A DNA stretch of 64,000 nucleotides from Lutibacter sp. (lineage in GTDB: Bacteria > Bacteroidota > Bacteroidia > Flavobacteriales > Flavobacteriaceae), in contig JAKIVA010000005.1 of the NCBI GenBank assembly GCA_021647265.1, forward strand, positions 20,617 to 84,616. The letters run 5' to 3'. Of this stretch, positions 25,407 through 33,929 are shown piece by piece; the stretch's first letter is position 1, and each line of letters starts with the position of its first letter. The position numbers and the translations under genes were made by a program. The notes beneath the pieces are model-generated. The model had not been told where the DNA came from and did not search any database. It saw nothing but the letters and a program-made list of their open reading frames with translations.

Positions 25407-26255
25407 ATGAAAAAAATAATTTTAGCCATTTTACTACTTAGTAGCATATTGGCTTTTTCTCAAAACGAAGTAAATGCTGAAAATTTAAATTTTAATGATG
25501 CAGGACCAAACAAAGGAAAAATGTTTGTGTATTGGGGCTGGAACAGGGCACATTATTCAACATCAGATATTACTTTCAAAGGAAATAATTATAATTTCAC
25601 ATTAAGTAATGTAAAAGCCGATGACAAACCAAAGCCGTTTGGATTGTATTTTTTAAAATTAGATGAATTAACCATTCCCCAAACTAATTTTAGGATAGGT
25701 TACTTTTTTAAAGAAAATTATACCGTTTCAATAGGGTTAGACCATATGAAATACGTAATGAGAAATAATACCACGGTAAAAATTAATGGAGATATAAACT
25801 TAGGAGGAAATTTTGATGGAACCTATAATAATGATACTATTGTTTTATCAGAAGATTTTTTACTTTTTGAACATACCGATGGTTTAAACTACATAAATGT
25901 TGAAGTAAGTAGGTTTGATAACTTAGATAACTGGCTTAAATTCCCGGTGAAAAATATTGATATTAATTTAACAGAAGGTGTGGGAGTAGGTGTGTTATAC
26001 CCAAAAACAAACACTACATTGTTGGGCAAAGAGCGATATGATGAATTTCATGTTTCAGGATACGGTTTGTCGGCTCACATAGGATTAAATATTATGTTCT
26101 TTAAACACTTTTTTATTCAGTCAAATTTTAAAGTTGGCTATATAAATATGCAAAACATACGAACAACGGCTAGTTCAACTGATTCGGCTTCTCAACATTT
26201 CAGTTATATTGAAAATATGTATGTTTTTGGAGCTAGGTTTGGTTTAACAAAATAA
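25407..26255 (+). CDS. predicted outer membrane beta-barrel protein, function unknown
   Basis: A 282-residue protein with a cleavable signal peptide (MKKIILAILLLSS, cleavage after AFS near residue 19). The mature part alternates hydrophobic and polar residues and has repeated aromatic strand patterns (NFRIGYFFKENYTVSIGLD, IQSNFKVGYINM). It ends with FGARFGLTK, a strand-like C-terminus as in barrel proteins. I do not recognise a named family. It is 14 bp downstream of glmM and may be read through from it. It is followed by a repeat-rich gap. Confidence 0.6.
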   Translation: MKKIILAILLLSSILAFSQNEVNAENLNFNDAGPNKGKMFVYWGWNRAHYSTSDITFKGNNYNFTLSNVKADDKPKPFGLYFLKLDELTIPQTNFRIGYFFKENYTVSIGLDHMKYVMRNNTTVKINGDINLGGNFDGTYNNDTIVLSEDFLLFEHTDGLNYINVEVSRFDNLDNWLKFPVKNIDINLTEGVGVGVLYPKTNTTLLGKERYDEFHVSGYGLSAHIGLNIMFFKHFFIQSNFKVGYINMQNIRTTASSTDSASQHFSYIENMYVFGARFGLTK

Positions 26256-26304
26256 AATAAATTTAGATATAAATATAGAAAACAGGAATCTAAATAATAT
26301 AAAA

Positions 26305-26452
26305 CTGAGCTTGTCGAATTTTTTCTTTAAAACGTCATTACGAAAGAGGCACGATTGAAGTAATCTCACCTAATAGAAACAGATTGCTTCATTTCATTAG
26401 TAATGATGAGATAAGCGTTATTCTCAGTAGGTCACTGAGTGTAGTCGAAGTG
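26305..26452. repeat. intergenic hairpin repeat cluster
   Basis: Three parts. A GAGCTTGTCGAA motif (26307-26318). An imperfect long palindrome, 26333-26410, where GTCATTACGAA and GAAGTAATCT on the left pair with AGATTGCTTC and TTAGTAATGATG on the right. A CACT-GAGTGTAGTCGA-AGTG hairpin (26433-26452), like the one at 17949. It looks like a degenerate non-coding repeat family of the genome. Confidence 0.65.
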
Positions 26453-26483
26453 TTGACTGGGAATCTCAAGCTTTATCAATTAT

Positions 26484-27371
26484 TCAGGAGGAAGCAGGCG
26501 CTTTATCCTTATGTTTAAAACGCTTATGAGTCCAAAAGTAGTATTCGGGTTGATTTCGAACTTGTTCTTCAACTTTATTAATAAAAATATCAGTCAATTC
26601 ATAATTGGGGTATTTTGAAGCATCTTTTGTAATTAAACTAAAAGTTGTTTCATAATAGCCCCGTTTCACTTTTTTTACAGACATATATACAATGTTTAAA
26701 TTGTATTTTTTTGCGAGCATTTCTCCACCAGTATGTACAGGAACTTTTACACCAAAAAAATCGCGCCAGTAGTACGTTCTTTTTAGCTGGGGAGATTGGT
26801 CACTTAGCAACCCATACATAGATTGAATATTATTTTTATTGTTGTACTGAATTTCTGTAATTATTTTTGATGTTTGTATTAAATTTGTGCCAAATTTTTC
26901 TCTAGATTTTAATATCTTTTTATTGAAATACCTATTATTTACTTTGGTATATGCAGCGTAACCTTTATACTCAACAAACGAGTCTATACTCATAATCCAT
27001 TCCCAATTTGCGTAATGTGGCCCCATAAGAATAGTACTTTTACCATCTTTATACAGTTCATTTAACAATGCTACGTTAGTGTATTTATAGCGTTTATAAA
27101 CTTCTTCTTTAGAGATTGTAAAGGACTTTATCATTTCAATGAAAATATCAACAAAATGATGGTAAAACCTTTTTTGTATTTCAACAATTTCTTTAGAAGT
27201 TTTTTGAGGAAATACCAGTTTTAAATTATTGTAAACTACTTTTTTGCGATAACCAATTATGTAATAAATAAGTAAATAAAAGCAATCTGAAATAAAATAT
27301 AAAATACGAAATGGAAGTATTGATAGCAACCAAATTAAAGGGTAAACGAGTATGTAAACTAATAAGTTCAT
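26484..27371 (-). CDS. LpxL/HtrB-type lysophospholipid acyltransferase
   Basis: A 295-residue inner-membrane acyltransferase. A hydrophobic N-terminus (about 1-35) is followed by the acyltransferase core with the HX4E-type motif in GPHYANWEW (about 121-129) and a later LSDQSPQLKRTYYW segment. The C-terminal PEYYFWTHKRFKHK pattern is typical of lipid A secondary acyltransferases, in which the RF/HKRW residues are conserved. It likely adds a secondary acyl chain to lipid A; a role on another lipid (for example flavolipin or ornithine lipids) is possible. It stands alone, divergent from the rhomboid gene. Confidence 0.88.
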   Translation of the reverse strand: MNLLVYILVYPLIWLLSILPFRILYFISDCFYLLIYYIIGYRKKVVYNNLKLVFPQKTSKEIVEIQKRFYHHFVDIFIEMIKSFTISKEEVYKRYKYTNVALLNELYKDGKSTILMGPHYANWEWIMSIDSFVEYKGYAAYTKVNNRYFNKKILKSREKFGTNLIQTSKIITEIQYNNKNNIQSMYGLLSDQSPQLKRTYYWRDFFGVKVPVHTGGEMLAKKYNLNIVYMSVKKVKRGYYETTFSLITKDASKYPNYELTDIFINKVEEQVRNQPEYYFWTHKRFKHKDKAPASS

Positions 27372-27473
27372 AAATTATGGATGCAAATATCGTATTTAAT
27401 TTGGAAACTTAATAAGTAAGTAAACCAATATCAGTAAATTTTTTATATTTTCGTCAAACATTAATTTTATTAA

Positions 27474-28118
27474 ATGAATATAGATAAAATACTTCTTTTT
27501 ATAATTATAGCAAATGTTTTGGCTTCAATAAAAGGATTCAGCGACCGCTTATTTTTTGATAAATATAAATTTCAAATGGGAGCAATACAACGCGGTGAGA
27601 AAATTAGAATGTTAACCTCTGCATTTTTACATGTAGATTATATGCATTTAATTTTAAATATGTATGTACTTTATATATTTGCACCTATAATTATTATAAA
27701 ATTAGGTGTTTTAAAATTTTTAGTTCTTTATTTTGGAAGTTTATTAGCAGGAAGTTTATTTACGTTGTATTTTCATAAAAAGGAGTTGTATTATAGTGCT
27801 GTAGGAGCTTCTGGAGCTGTTGCAGGTATTATTTATGCAGCCATATTATTAAATCCTAATATGCGCTTAATAATGTTCCCGTTACCAATTCCAATTCCTG
27901 GATATATTTTTGGGTTAGGGTATTTACTGTACTCAATTTACGGTATGAAAAAGCAGTTAGGAAATGTTGGACATTCAGCACATTTAGGAGGAGCAATTGG
28001 TGGTTACGCATTAATGTTACTGGTATATCCAGTAATTTTTGCTCAGAGTTTTACAGTCGTAATTTTATTGGGAATACCTATTGTACTGTTGCTTATATTT
28101 GGACATAAACTAAAATAA
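27474..28118 (+). CDS. rhomboid family intramembrane serine protease
   Basis: A 214-residue membrane protease with six hydrophobic helices. The catalytic Ser lies in GASGAVAGIIYA (about residue 114) and the catalytic His in GHSAHLGGAIGG (about 165), with the usual GxxxG packing after it. The L1 loop region LNMYVLYIF is also conserved, so the enzyme should be active. Substrates are unknown. It is followed by a symmetrical terminator shared with the convergent tRNA-Gly gene. Confidence 0.92.
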   Translation: MNIDKILLFIIIANVLASIKGFSDRLFFDKYKFQMGAIQRGEKIRMLTSAFLHVDYMHLILNMYVLYIFAPIIIIKLGVLKFLVLYFGSLLAGSLFTLYFHKKELYYSAVGASGAVAGIIYAAILLNPNMRLIMFPLPIPIPGYIFGLGYLLYSIYGMKKQLGNVGHSAHLGGAIGGYALMLLVYPVIFAQSFTVVILLGIPIVLLLIFGHKLK

Positions 28119-28145
28119 AAAAGCTAAACAAAAGTTTAGCTTTTT
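28117..28145. terminator. bidirectional terminator between rhomboid gene and tRNA-Gly
   Basis: Stem AAAAAGCTAAAC / GTTTAGCTTTTT with a 4-nt loop. It overlaps the end of the rhomboid gene and ends 4 bp before the tRNA 3' end, so it serves both transcripts. Confidence 0.85.
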
Positions 28146-28148
28146 GAG

Positions 28149-28221
28149 AGCGAGAGACCGGGCTCGAACCGGCGACAGTCAGCTTGGAAGGCTGAAGCTC
28201 TACCAACTGAGCTACTCTCGC
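28149..28221 (-). tRNA. tRNA-Gly (anticodon UCC)
   Basis: A 73-nt cloverleaf on the minus strand. The acceptor stem GCGAGAG/CTCTCGC is fully paired, the D arm is GCTCAGTTGGTAGAGC, the anticodon stem TCAGC/GCTGA holds the loop CTTCCAA (anticodon TCC), and the T arm is GCCGGTTCGAGCCCGG. The discriminator base is U. CCA is not encoded. Confidence 0.96.
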
Positions 28222-28583
28222 ATTAACGAGGCAAATATACAATCCTTTTGCATTAAAGCAAACATTATAATTGCAAATTATAAAATATTTTTAAGTAGTA
28301 ATCACTAATTTTCTAATCTTTTAATTTCTTAAAAAAACAAGATTCTATATTGTGAATAAAGGTGTTTTATTTAGTAGCTTCATATCCAATATTTTATAAA
28401 TGTTTACAAGTGTAATTAGATAATTTTACGAGGTCTTTGTTTTGTAATTTAGCGTTTATAACCACATAGGAATGTTTAATTATGTATGTGAATACTAATT
28501 TGAACATATTTTTAGATGGAATTAATTTAATTTCAATATGTTGCATATTAATAGTAATTTAGCGTAGTCTTTTTTTCAATAGT
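28222..28583. other. 362-bp gene-free interval
   Basis: Apart from the tRNA-Gly promoter at its left end nothing is supported: no coding frame, no hairpin with a T run, no repeat shared with the rest of the window. The right end presumably holds the promoter of the acetyltransferase operon; a weak TAATTTAG box is at 28554-28561. Confidence 0.5.
28232..28262 (-). promoter_or_regulatory. tRNA-Gly promoter (full -33/-7 consensus)
   Basis: On the minus strand TTTG (28262-28259), exactly 19 bp, then TATATTTG (28239-28232), ending 11 bp before the mature tRNA. This is the best complete promoter in the window and was used as internal support for the other boxes. Confidence 0.75.
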
Positions 28584-29087
28584 ATGAATATCATTTTAAA
28601 AACGCAACGGTTGTATTTAAGAGAGTTTATAAACGCTGATGGTTTTCATTTCTATGAGTTAAACAATGATCCAGAAGTTATAAAATACACTGGAAATAAA
28701 GCGTTTCAATCGCTAGATGAAGCAAACAATTTTATTGAAAATTATTCAGATTATAGTCAAAATGGTTTTGGTAGATGGGCTGTGTGTTTAAAAAGTACAG
28801 GTGAATTTCTAGGATGGTGTGGTTTAAAACAAGAGAAAGAAGTAATTGATTTAGGTTTTCGATTTTACAAAAAACATTGGAATAAAGGTTTTGCTACGGA
28901 AGCAGCTAAAGCATGCATAAATTATGGATTTTTAAAGTTAAAACTCCCTGAAATTATTGGAAGAGCCTATGCTAAAAATACGGCTTCCATACGCGTATTA
29001 AAAAAATGCAACTTAAAGTTTGAAAAACGGTTTGAGTATGATAAAAAACCAGCAGTTTTATATACCATAAAAAATGTTACAAATTAA
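28584..29087 (+). CDS. GNAT acetyltransferase (RimJ/RimL type)
   Basis: A 167-residue acetyltransferase starting with LKTQRLYLREFINADGFHFY, the RimJ/RimL-type opening. The acetyl-CoA loop is present as FYKKHWNKGFATEAAKACINYGF (about residues 92-114; the usual Q/RxxGxG/A is NKGFAT), followed by the ENxxSxRVLKKC-type helix as KNTASIRVLKKCN. The substrate is unknown, an amino-terminal or small-molecule amine. Its end overlaps the next acetyltransferase gene by 14 bp, so the two are coupled. Confidence 0.9.
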   Translation: MNIILKTQRLYLREFINADGFHFYELNNDPEVIKYTGNKAFQSLDEANNFIENYSDYSQNGFGRWAVCLKSTGEFLGWCGLKQEKEVIDLGFRFYKKHWNKGFATEAAKACINYGFLKLKLPEIIGRAYAKNTASIRVLKKCNLKFEKRFEYDKKPAVLYTIKNVTN

Positions 29088-29514
29088 AATAATAGAAGCC
29101 ATTGAAACATATCCTATTCGTTTAGAAATATTGCGTAAAAATATTCCTTTACCTTACAAGTTTGAAGGTGATTTAGATAGTGAAACATTTCATTTAGGAG
29201 TATCTAAAAATAATGAGTTAATTGCTGTTTCAAGCTATATGAACGTAAAAAATAAAAACTTTGAAGGAAATCAGTATCAATTACGCGGAATGGCAACATT
29301 AAAAAATTACAGAGGATTTGGAGCGGGGAAATTAATGTTACAAGAAGCATTTTCTATGTTAAAAGGTTTTGGAATTGATTATTTATGGTGCAATGCACGT
29401 ATTGTTGCTGTAGATTTTTATAAAAAGCAAGGATTTCAAACCTATGGAGATGAATTTGAAATTCCAATTGTTGGAAAACACTATATAATGTTTAAAAAAA
29501 TATCAAATGATTAA
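29074..29514 (+). CDS. GNAT family acetyltransferase
   Basis: A 146-residue protein with the core GNAT fold: QLRGMATLKNYRGFGAGKLML gives the acetyl-CoA pyrophosphate loop (RGFGAG, about residues 82-87), and the terminal part has IDYLWCNARIVAVDFYKKQGF with the tyrosine commonly used as general acid. The substrate cannot be named. It overlaps both neighbours (14 bp and 8 bp), which places it firmly in an operon with another GNAT and a cell-wall peptidase. Confidence 0.86.
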   Translation: MLQIKIIEAIETYPIRLEILRKNIPLPYKFEGDLDSETFHLGVSKNNELIAVSSYMNVKNKNFEGNQYQLRGMATLKNYRGFGAGKLMLQEAFSMLKGFGIDYLWCNARIVAVDFYKKQGFQTYGDEFEIPIVGKHYIMFKKISND

Positions 29515-30226
29515 ATTTAGTTTACCCTCTTTTCTAATTGTTTTACTGTTATTGAGTAGAATTAATACTTTTTCACAAGTTAATTATTCAGAACTGGCTT
29601 TAACAGGAAGAGGCGATTTAGAATTGGTAGGTACGCAAGATAAATTGCAAAAAGAAGTATTTGAAGCTTTTAAAAAGATGCAACAAGATGCGTTAAAAGA
29701 CAGTATTTCAATTAAAATAGCTTCAGCTTATAGAAGTTTTGATAGGCAGCAAGAAATATGGAATAGAAAATACGAGACATATATTTCAGAAGGATTAACA
29801 CCTCAAGGAGCTATTGAGAAAATAATAGCATATTCTACAATACCTGGTACATCAAGGCATCACTGGGGAACAGATATTGATTTAATTGAAGAAGTTGTAA
29901 ATATTCCTGAAAAGTTACTTACAGAAGAAAATTATATAAATAAGGGAGTTTTTTCAAATTTTAAAAGATGGATGGATAAAAACTCAGAAAAATATGGATT
30001 TTATTTAGTATATGATGCTAGTATAGATAGGAAAGGATTTAAATATGAACCTTGGCATTACAGTTATAAAAAATTATCGCATCCTATGCTAAAAGATTTT
30101 TTAAAGATAGATTTAGTAGCATTACTTCAGTCTGTAAATTTAGAAGGAAACAAGTTTATTACACCTGCATTTCTTCAAAAATATACCAATGAAAATATAC
30201 TAGACATTAACCCTAAATTAAAATAA
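29507..30226 (+). CDS. VanY-type D-alanyl-D-alanine carboxypeptidase (M15 family)
   Basis: A 239-residue secreted peptidase. Residues 1-24 are a signal peptide. The M15B zinc site is complete: SRHHWGTDIDL supplies the first His and Asp (about residues 125-133), and EPWHYSY supplies the catalytic-site Trp-His (about 184-190). The SAYRSFDRQQEIW segment typical of VanY/LdcB is present. It trims peptidoglycan peptides in the periplasm; it could act as a DD- or LD-carboxypeptidase. It overlaps the preceding acetyltransferase by 8 bp. Confidence 0.9.
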   Translation: MIKFSLPSFLIVLLLLSRINTFSQVNYSELALTGRGDLELVGTQDKLQKEVFEAFKKMQQDALKDSISIKIASAYRSFDRQQEIWNRKYETYISEGLTPQGAIEKIIAYSTIPGTSRHHWGTDIDLIEEVVNIPEKLLTEENYINKGVFSNFKRWMDKNSEKYGFYLVYDASIDRKGFKYEPWHYSYKKLSHPMLKDFLKIDLVALLQSVNLEGNKFITPAFLQKYTNENILDINPKLK

Positions 30227-30344
30227 ATGCATTCTATTTTAATTATTGTAAAATTAATAGTAGATTTGTTTTTATAAACCATTTAAAATCAATTGATAAA
30301 TCTAAGATTTTAATGAGTTTTTAGATTCCCAATAATTTTAATTA

Positions 30345-32387
30345 ATGAGAGAAAAGTTTTTAATTTTATTTTGTATTGGATTATCTTTTTTTGTCAGCGG
30401 ACAAGAAATTTCAGATTTAAAAGAAAAACTTAAACTTGAATTGGCTGATACAACTAGGGTATCACTAAATTTTAAAATTGCGGACTTATATTTAAAAAAT
30501 GGTAGTGACTCCGCTTCATCATACTACAATAGGGCTTTAGATTTAGCTCTTAAAATAGATTCAAAACCACAAATTGCCGAAATTCATTATGCAATAGGGA
30601 AATATAATCATAATACAAATGACTACAATGTTGCAATCAAAAATTATTTAGTAGCTGCTCAAATTTTTAAAAAGATAGAAAACACTAAAAAAGAAGCAAG
30701 AATGTATAACAATATTGCTTCTTGTTATTTACGCCTTTATGCTGAAGATAAATCAATTGAGTACTACCTGAAGTCTCTAAGTCTGAATAAAAAAGTTAAT
30801 TATCAAGGAGGGATAGCGAAGAACTATATTGGAGTAGGAGATCTTTTTTATACACAAGGAAATTATGAACATGCCAAACAATATTTTCAAGATGCATTAG
30901 AAATTTATAAGAAAATAGATGATAAAAGTGGTATTTCAACAAGTTATACCAATTTAGGAAATGCAACTGCAGATGCTGGAGATAATTTAGCGGGACTTGA
31001 GTTCTACAAAAAATCTGTTGAAATTGGAAAGGAAATTAATAATCAACAAGGAATTGCCATAAATTATAACAATATTGGTGACTGTTATATTCAATTAAAA
31101 CAATACCCTAAGGCATTAGATTATTTTTTTAAAGCACTAAAACTTTCAAAAAATTTAGGTAGAAATGATTTAACCTCCGTTTTGCTAATGAATATTTCTA
31201 CTGTTCAAATTAAAACTAAAAATTATCATCAAGGAATTGTGAATGCTAATAAAAGTTTAAAATTAGCAGAGCAAATGGGAGAATTAAATTATCAAGCAGA
31301 AAATTTTGAATTACTTTCAAATGCCTATGAGCGTTTAGGAAATATGCGTAGAGCTTTTAGATATAACAAAAAATATATAATAATTAAAGATAGTTTATTA
31401 AAAATTGATAAAACAAATAAGGTAAAATTATTTCAAGCACTTAACGAGTTAGATGCTACGCAAGATACCATAAATGAGTTATCAATTAAAAATGAAATTG
31501 CAGAATTAAGATATGAAACGGGGAGGAAGTTTGTTTATTTTTTAACTGGGTCTATGGTGTTATTTGGCCTTTTTCTTATTATATTAATTCAACAACAAAC
31601 AGCTAAGAAAAAGGCTTATAATTTATTAGAGTACAAAAATTATCAAATAAATAAGATGAATGATGAGATACAGGCTCAACGTGATAATTTAAAATTGATA
31701 AACAAAACAAAGGATAAATTTTTCTCAATTATAGCTCATGATTTAAAAAATCCATTTAATTCAATTAAAGGATTTACCGAACTTATGATAGAAAACTCTA
31801 ATGAATACGATGAAGAGAAAAAGTTGAAATTTCTAAAAATAATTAAAGGTTCAACGCTAAAAGCTTCTAGTTTACTTAATAATTTATTAATTTGGGCTAA
31901 TTCTCAATCGGGAAATTTAAAGTTTGATCCACAGAAAGTTGAATTGAAACAAATAGTTTCTAATGTAATTTCATTACTAGAAATTCAAGCCATAAATAAA
32001 GAGATTGAAATTATTGATAATATAGAAAAGAATCTTTTTGTATTAGCTGATAGGAATATGTTGGCAACAATACTTCGTAATTTAATTTCAAATGCAATAA
32101 AGTTTACCAATCAACATGGCAAAATTGAAGTTTCAGCTACAAAAAAAGAAGGTTTTGTTGAAATTTCAGTAAAAGATAATGGTGTCGGAATTTTAGAATC
32201 AGAAGTGAAAAATTTATTTAATATTGAAGTTAAAAATTCAAATGTTGGTACAGCAAATGAGCAAGGATCTGGTTTAGGGTTGATTTTATGTAAAGACTTT
32301 GTTGAAAAGCACGGTGGTAAAATTTGGGTAGAAAGTGAAGTAAACAAAGGAACTGAATTTAAATTTACAATTCCATTAGCCAATTAA
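30345..32387 (+). CDS. TPR-containing sensor histidine kinase
   Basis: A 680-residue kinase. A signal peptide (about 1-19) leads to a periplasmic array of at least six TPR repeats (about 40-340, for example ARMYNNIASCYLRLYAEDKS), a short coiled coil, one membrane helix (about 398-415), and a second coiled coil. The kinase follows: HisKA with FFSIIAHDLKNPFNSIKGF (His about 466), then HATPase with an N box LISNAIKFTN, DNGVGI, and GSGLGLILCKDFV. All catalytic motifs are intact. No response regulator is next to it, so it is an orphan kinase. It converges with tRNA-CAT over a shared terminator. Confidence 0.92.
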   Translation: MREKFLILFCIGLSFFVSGQEISDLKEKLKLELADTTRVSLNFKIADLYLKNGSDSASSYYNRALDLALKIDSKPQIAEIHYAIGKYNHNTNDYNVAIKNYLVAAQIFKKIENTKKEARMYNNIASCYLRLYAEDKSIEYYLKSLSLNKKVNYQGGIAKNYIGVGDLFYTQGNYEHAKQYFQDALEIYKKIDDKSGISTSYTNLGNATADAGDNLAGLEFYKKSVEIGKEINNQQGIAINYNNIGDCYIQLKQYPKALDYFFKALKLSKNLGRNDLTSVLLMNISTVQIKTKNYHQGIVNANKSLKLAEQMGELNYQAENFELLSNAYERLGNMRRAFRYNKKYIIIKDSLLKIDKTNKVKLFQALNELDATQDTINELSIKNEIAELRYETGRKFVYFLTGSMVLFGLFLIILIQQQTAKKKAYNLLEYKNYQINKMNDEIQAQRDNLKLINKTKDKFFSIIAHDLKNPFNSIKGFTELMIENSNEYDEEKKLKFLKIIKGSTLKASSLLNNLLIWANSQSGNLKFDPQKVELKQIVSNVISLLEIQAINKEIEIIDNIEKNLFVLADRNMLATILRNLISNAIKFTNQHGKIEVSATKKEGFVEISVKDNGVGILESEVKNLFNIEVKNSNVGTANEQGSGLGLILCKDFVEKHGGKIWVESEVNKGTEFKFTIPLAN

Positions 32388-32412
32388 CCCAGATACAGCA
32401 CAAGCTTAAAAT

Positions 32413-32445
32413 AAAAAAACCCAAGTAATTTACTTGGGTTTTTTT
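32413..32445. terminator. bidirectional terminator between the kinase gene and tRNA-CAT
   Basis: Stem AAAAACCCAAGTAA / TTACTTGGGTTTTT with a very short loop and A/T runs on both sides. It ends 1 bp from the tRNA. Confidence 0.86.
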
Positions 32446-32446
32446 G

Positions 32447-32520
32447 TAGCGTGATGCAGAATTGAACTGCAGACCTCCGGGTTATGAATCCGACGCTCTA
32501 ACCAACTGAGCTACCACGCC
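32447..32520 (-). tRNA. tRNA with CAU anticodon (probably elongator tRNA-Met)
   Basis: A 74-nt cloverleaf on the minus strand: D arm GCTCAGTTGGTTAGAGC, anticodon loop TTCATAA (CAT), T arm CTGCAGTTCAATTCTGCA. The acceptor stem GGCGTGG pairs with TCACGCT using two G-U pairs. Initiator tRNA is unlikely because the three G-C pairs of the anticodon stem are not in place. A lysidine-modified tRNA-Ile is an alternative that sequence alone does not exclude. CCA is not encoded. Confidence 0.85.
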
Positions 32521-32535
32521 ATTTATTAGAGGCTG

Positions 32536-32569
32536 CAAATATAAAAAATAAAATAGTTATTGCTACAAA
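32536..32569 (-). promoter_or_regulatory. tRNA-CAT promoter
   Basis: TTTG (32569-32566), a 22-bp spacer and TATATTTG (32543-32536) on the minus strand, 15 bp before the tRNA. The -7 is perfect and the spacer slightly long. Confidence 0.5.
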
Positions 32570-32647
32570 TTTATTCCCATATTTTTAGGAATTTAAATTT
32601 TTTTTAAAAAGAATAATTATATATATTGTGCTTTTAAAAAGAGAAAG

Positions 32648-33031
32648 ATGTCGAAAAAAATAAAATTTGAAATTGAATTTCCTATACATGCCTCACCACA
32701 AATGTTATACCAGTATTTTGGGACACCTTCAGGTCTTTCTGAATGGTTTGCAGATAATGTAAATTCTAGAGGTGAAATATTTACCTTTATATGGGATGGT
32801 TCTGAAGAACAGGCAAAAGTTCTTCAAGAGCGCCCAGGCGAAAAAATTAAATTTAAATGGTTAGAAGGTGATGAGGATAAAACATATTTTGAATTTAGAA
32901 TTCAGGTAGATGAAATAACAAAAGATGTTTCTCTAATAATTACTGATTTTGCAGAAGAAGATGAAATAGAAGAATCTAAAATGTTTTGGGAAAATCAAAT
33001 AGATGAATTAAAACACACTATTGGAGCATAA
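32648..33031 (+). CDS. START-like domain protein (SRPBCC superfamily)
   Basis: A 127-residue protein with a single START-like/AHSA1-type fold: EFPIHASPQMLYQYFGTPSGLSEWFADNV at the N-terminus, then a beta region and a C-terminal helix ending in DELKHTIGA. It resembles the START-like protein conserved across Bacteroidota. The fold binds hydrophobic ligands, but none is known here. No signal peptide, so cytoplasmic. A terminator follows, so it is monocistronic or at the end of a unit. Confidence 0.82.
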   Translation: MSKKIKFEIEFPIHASPQMLYQYFGTPSGLSEWFADNVNSRGEIFTFIWDGSEEQAKVLQERPGEKIKFKWLEGDEDKTYFEFRIQVDEITKDVSLIITDFAEEDEIEESKMFWENQIDELKHTIGA

Positions 33032-33054
33032 TCAAAAAGTAATAACTTTAATAT

Positions 33055-33082
33055 AACCTTGAATAAATTTCAAGGTTTTTTT
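33055..33082 (+). terminator. rho-independent terminator
   Basis: Stem AACCTTGAA / TTCAAGGTT with a 5-nt loop and a T run, 23 bp after the START-like gene. Confidence 0.82.
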
Positions 33083-33085
33083 ATG

Positions 33086-33093
33086 TAGTTTTG
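33086..33093 (+). promoter_or_regulatory. -7 promoter box for the class IV aminotransferase
   Basis: TAGTTTTG, perfect TAnnTTTG, 17 bp before the start codon and directly after the previous terminator. Confidence 0.5.
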
Positions 33094-33110
33094 TCAATCA
33101 AATTTAAAAA

Positions 33111-33929
33111 ATGGTAAATTTTAATGGCATAATTAATAAGAAGTCAGAGTTGTTATTTAATTCAAGCAATAGAGCATTTAAATACGGAGATGCCTTATTT
33201 GAGACTTTAAAAGTTGAAAATTCACAAATTTATTTTTTAGAAGATCATTATTTCAGACTAATGGCTTCAATGAGAATGCTTAGGATGGAAATACCAATGA
33301 CCTTTACATTGGATTTTTTTGAAGAAGAAATTAGCAATCTTGTTAAGTATAATAATTTAGATAGTGCAAGAGTACGATTCACGGTTTTTAGAAAACCAGG
33401 AGGTTTATATGAGCCACAAACCAATAAAATTGATTATTTAATTGAAGCTACTCAACTTATTTCAACACAAAAATCAACTTATAGGGTTGATTTATTTAAA
33501 GATTATTTTGTACACTCAGGTTTGTTATCAACCATAAAAACTACCAATAAAATAACCAATGTGTTGGCAAGTATTTTTGTTTCCGAAAATGAGCTAGACA
33601 ATGGTATTTTGTTGAATGAAAAAAAACGAATTGTTGAGGCAATTAATGGAAATATATTTTTAGTTAAAGGAAATGTTATTAAAACACCTCCAATTTCTGA
33701 AGGGTGCATAAAAGGTATTTGTAGAAAAAAAATTATTGAAATTATAACTTCTATGGAAAACTATAAATTGCAAGAAGTTGAAATCTCTCCTTTTGAGCTT
33801 TTAAAAGCTGATGAAGTTTTTATTACAAATGTAATTATTGGAATACAGCCAATAACAGTTTATAAAAAATGTAATTTTACAACGCTAGTTTCAAAAGAAT
33901 TAACAATTGAATTAGCCAACTTAATTTAA
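33111..33929 (+). CDS. class IV aminotransferase (possible aminodeoxychorismate lyase)
   Basis: A 272-residue PLP enzyme of fold type IV. The early motif NRAFKYGDALFETLKVENSQI is characteristic of the class. The PLP-binding Lys falls in KTTNKITNVLASI (about 142-145), and the later part has INGNIFLVKGNVIKTPPISEGC followed by ADEVFITNVIIGI. Candidate reactions are 4-amino-4-deoxychorismate lyase (PabC, folate synthesis), D-amino acid or branched-chain aminotransferase. The length and the motifs favour the PabC-like group, but this is not decisive. It overlaps the convergent YqgE gene by 9 bp at their ends. Confidence 0.8.
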   Translation: MVNFNGIINKKSELLFNSSNRAFKYGDALFETLKVENSQIYFLEDHYFRLMASMRMLRMEIPMTFTLDFFEEEISNLVKYNNLDSARVRFTVFRKPGGLYEPQTNKIDYLIEATQLISTQKSTYRVDLFKDYFVHSGLLSTIKTTNKITNVLASIFVSENELDNGILLNEKKRIVEAINGNIFLVKGNVIKTPPISEGCIKGICRKKIIEIITSMENYKLQEVEISPFELLKADEVFITNVIIGIQPITVYKKCNFTTLVSKELTIELANLI

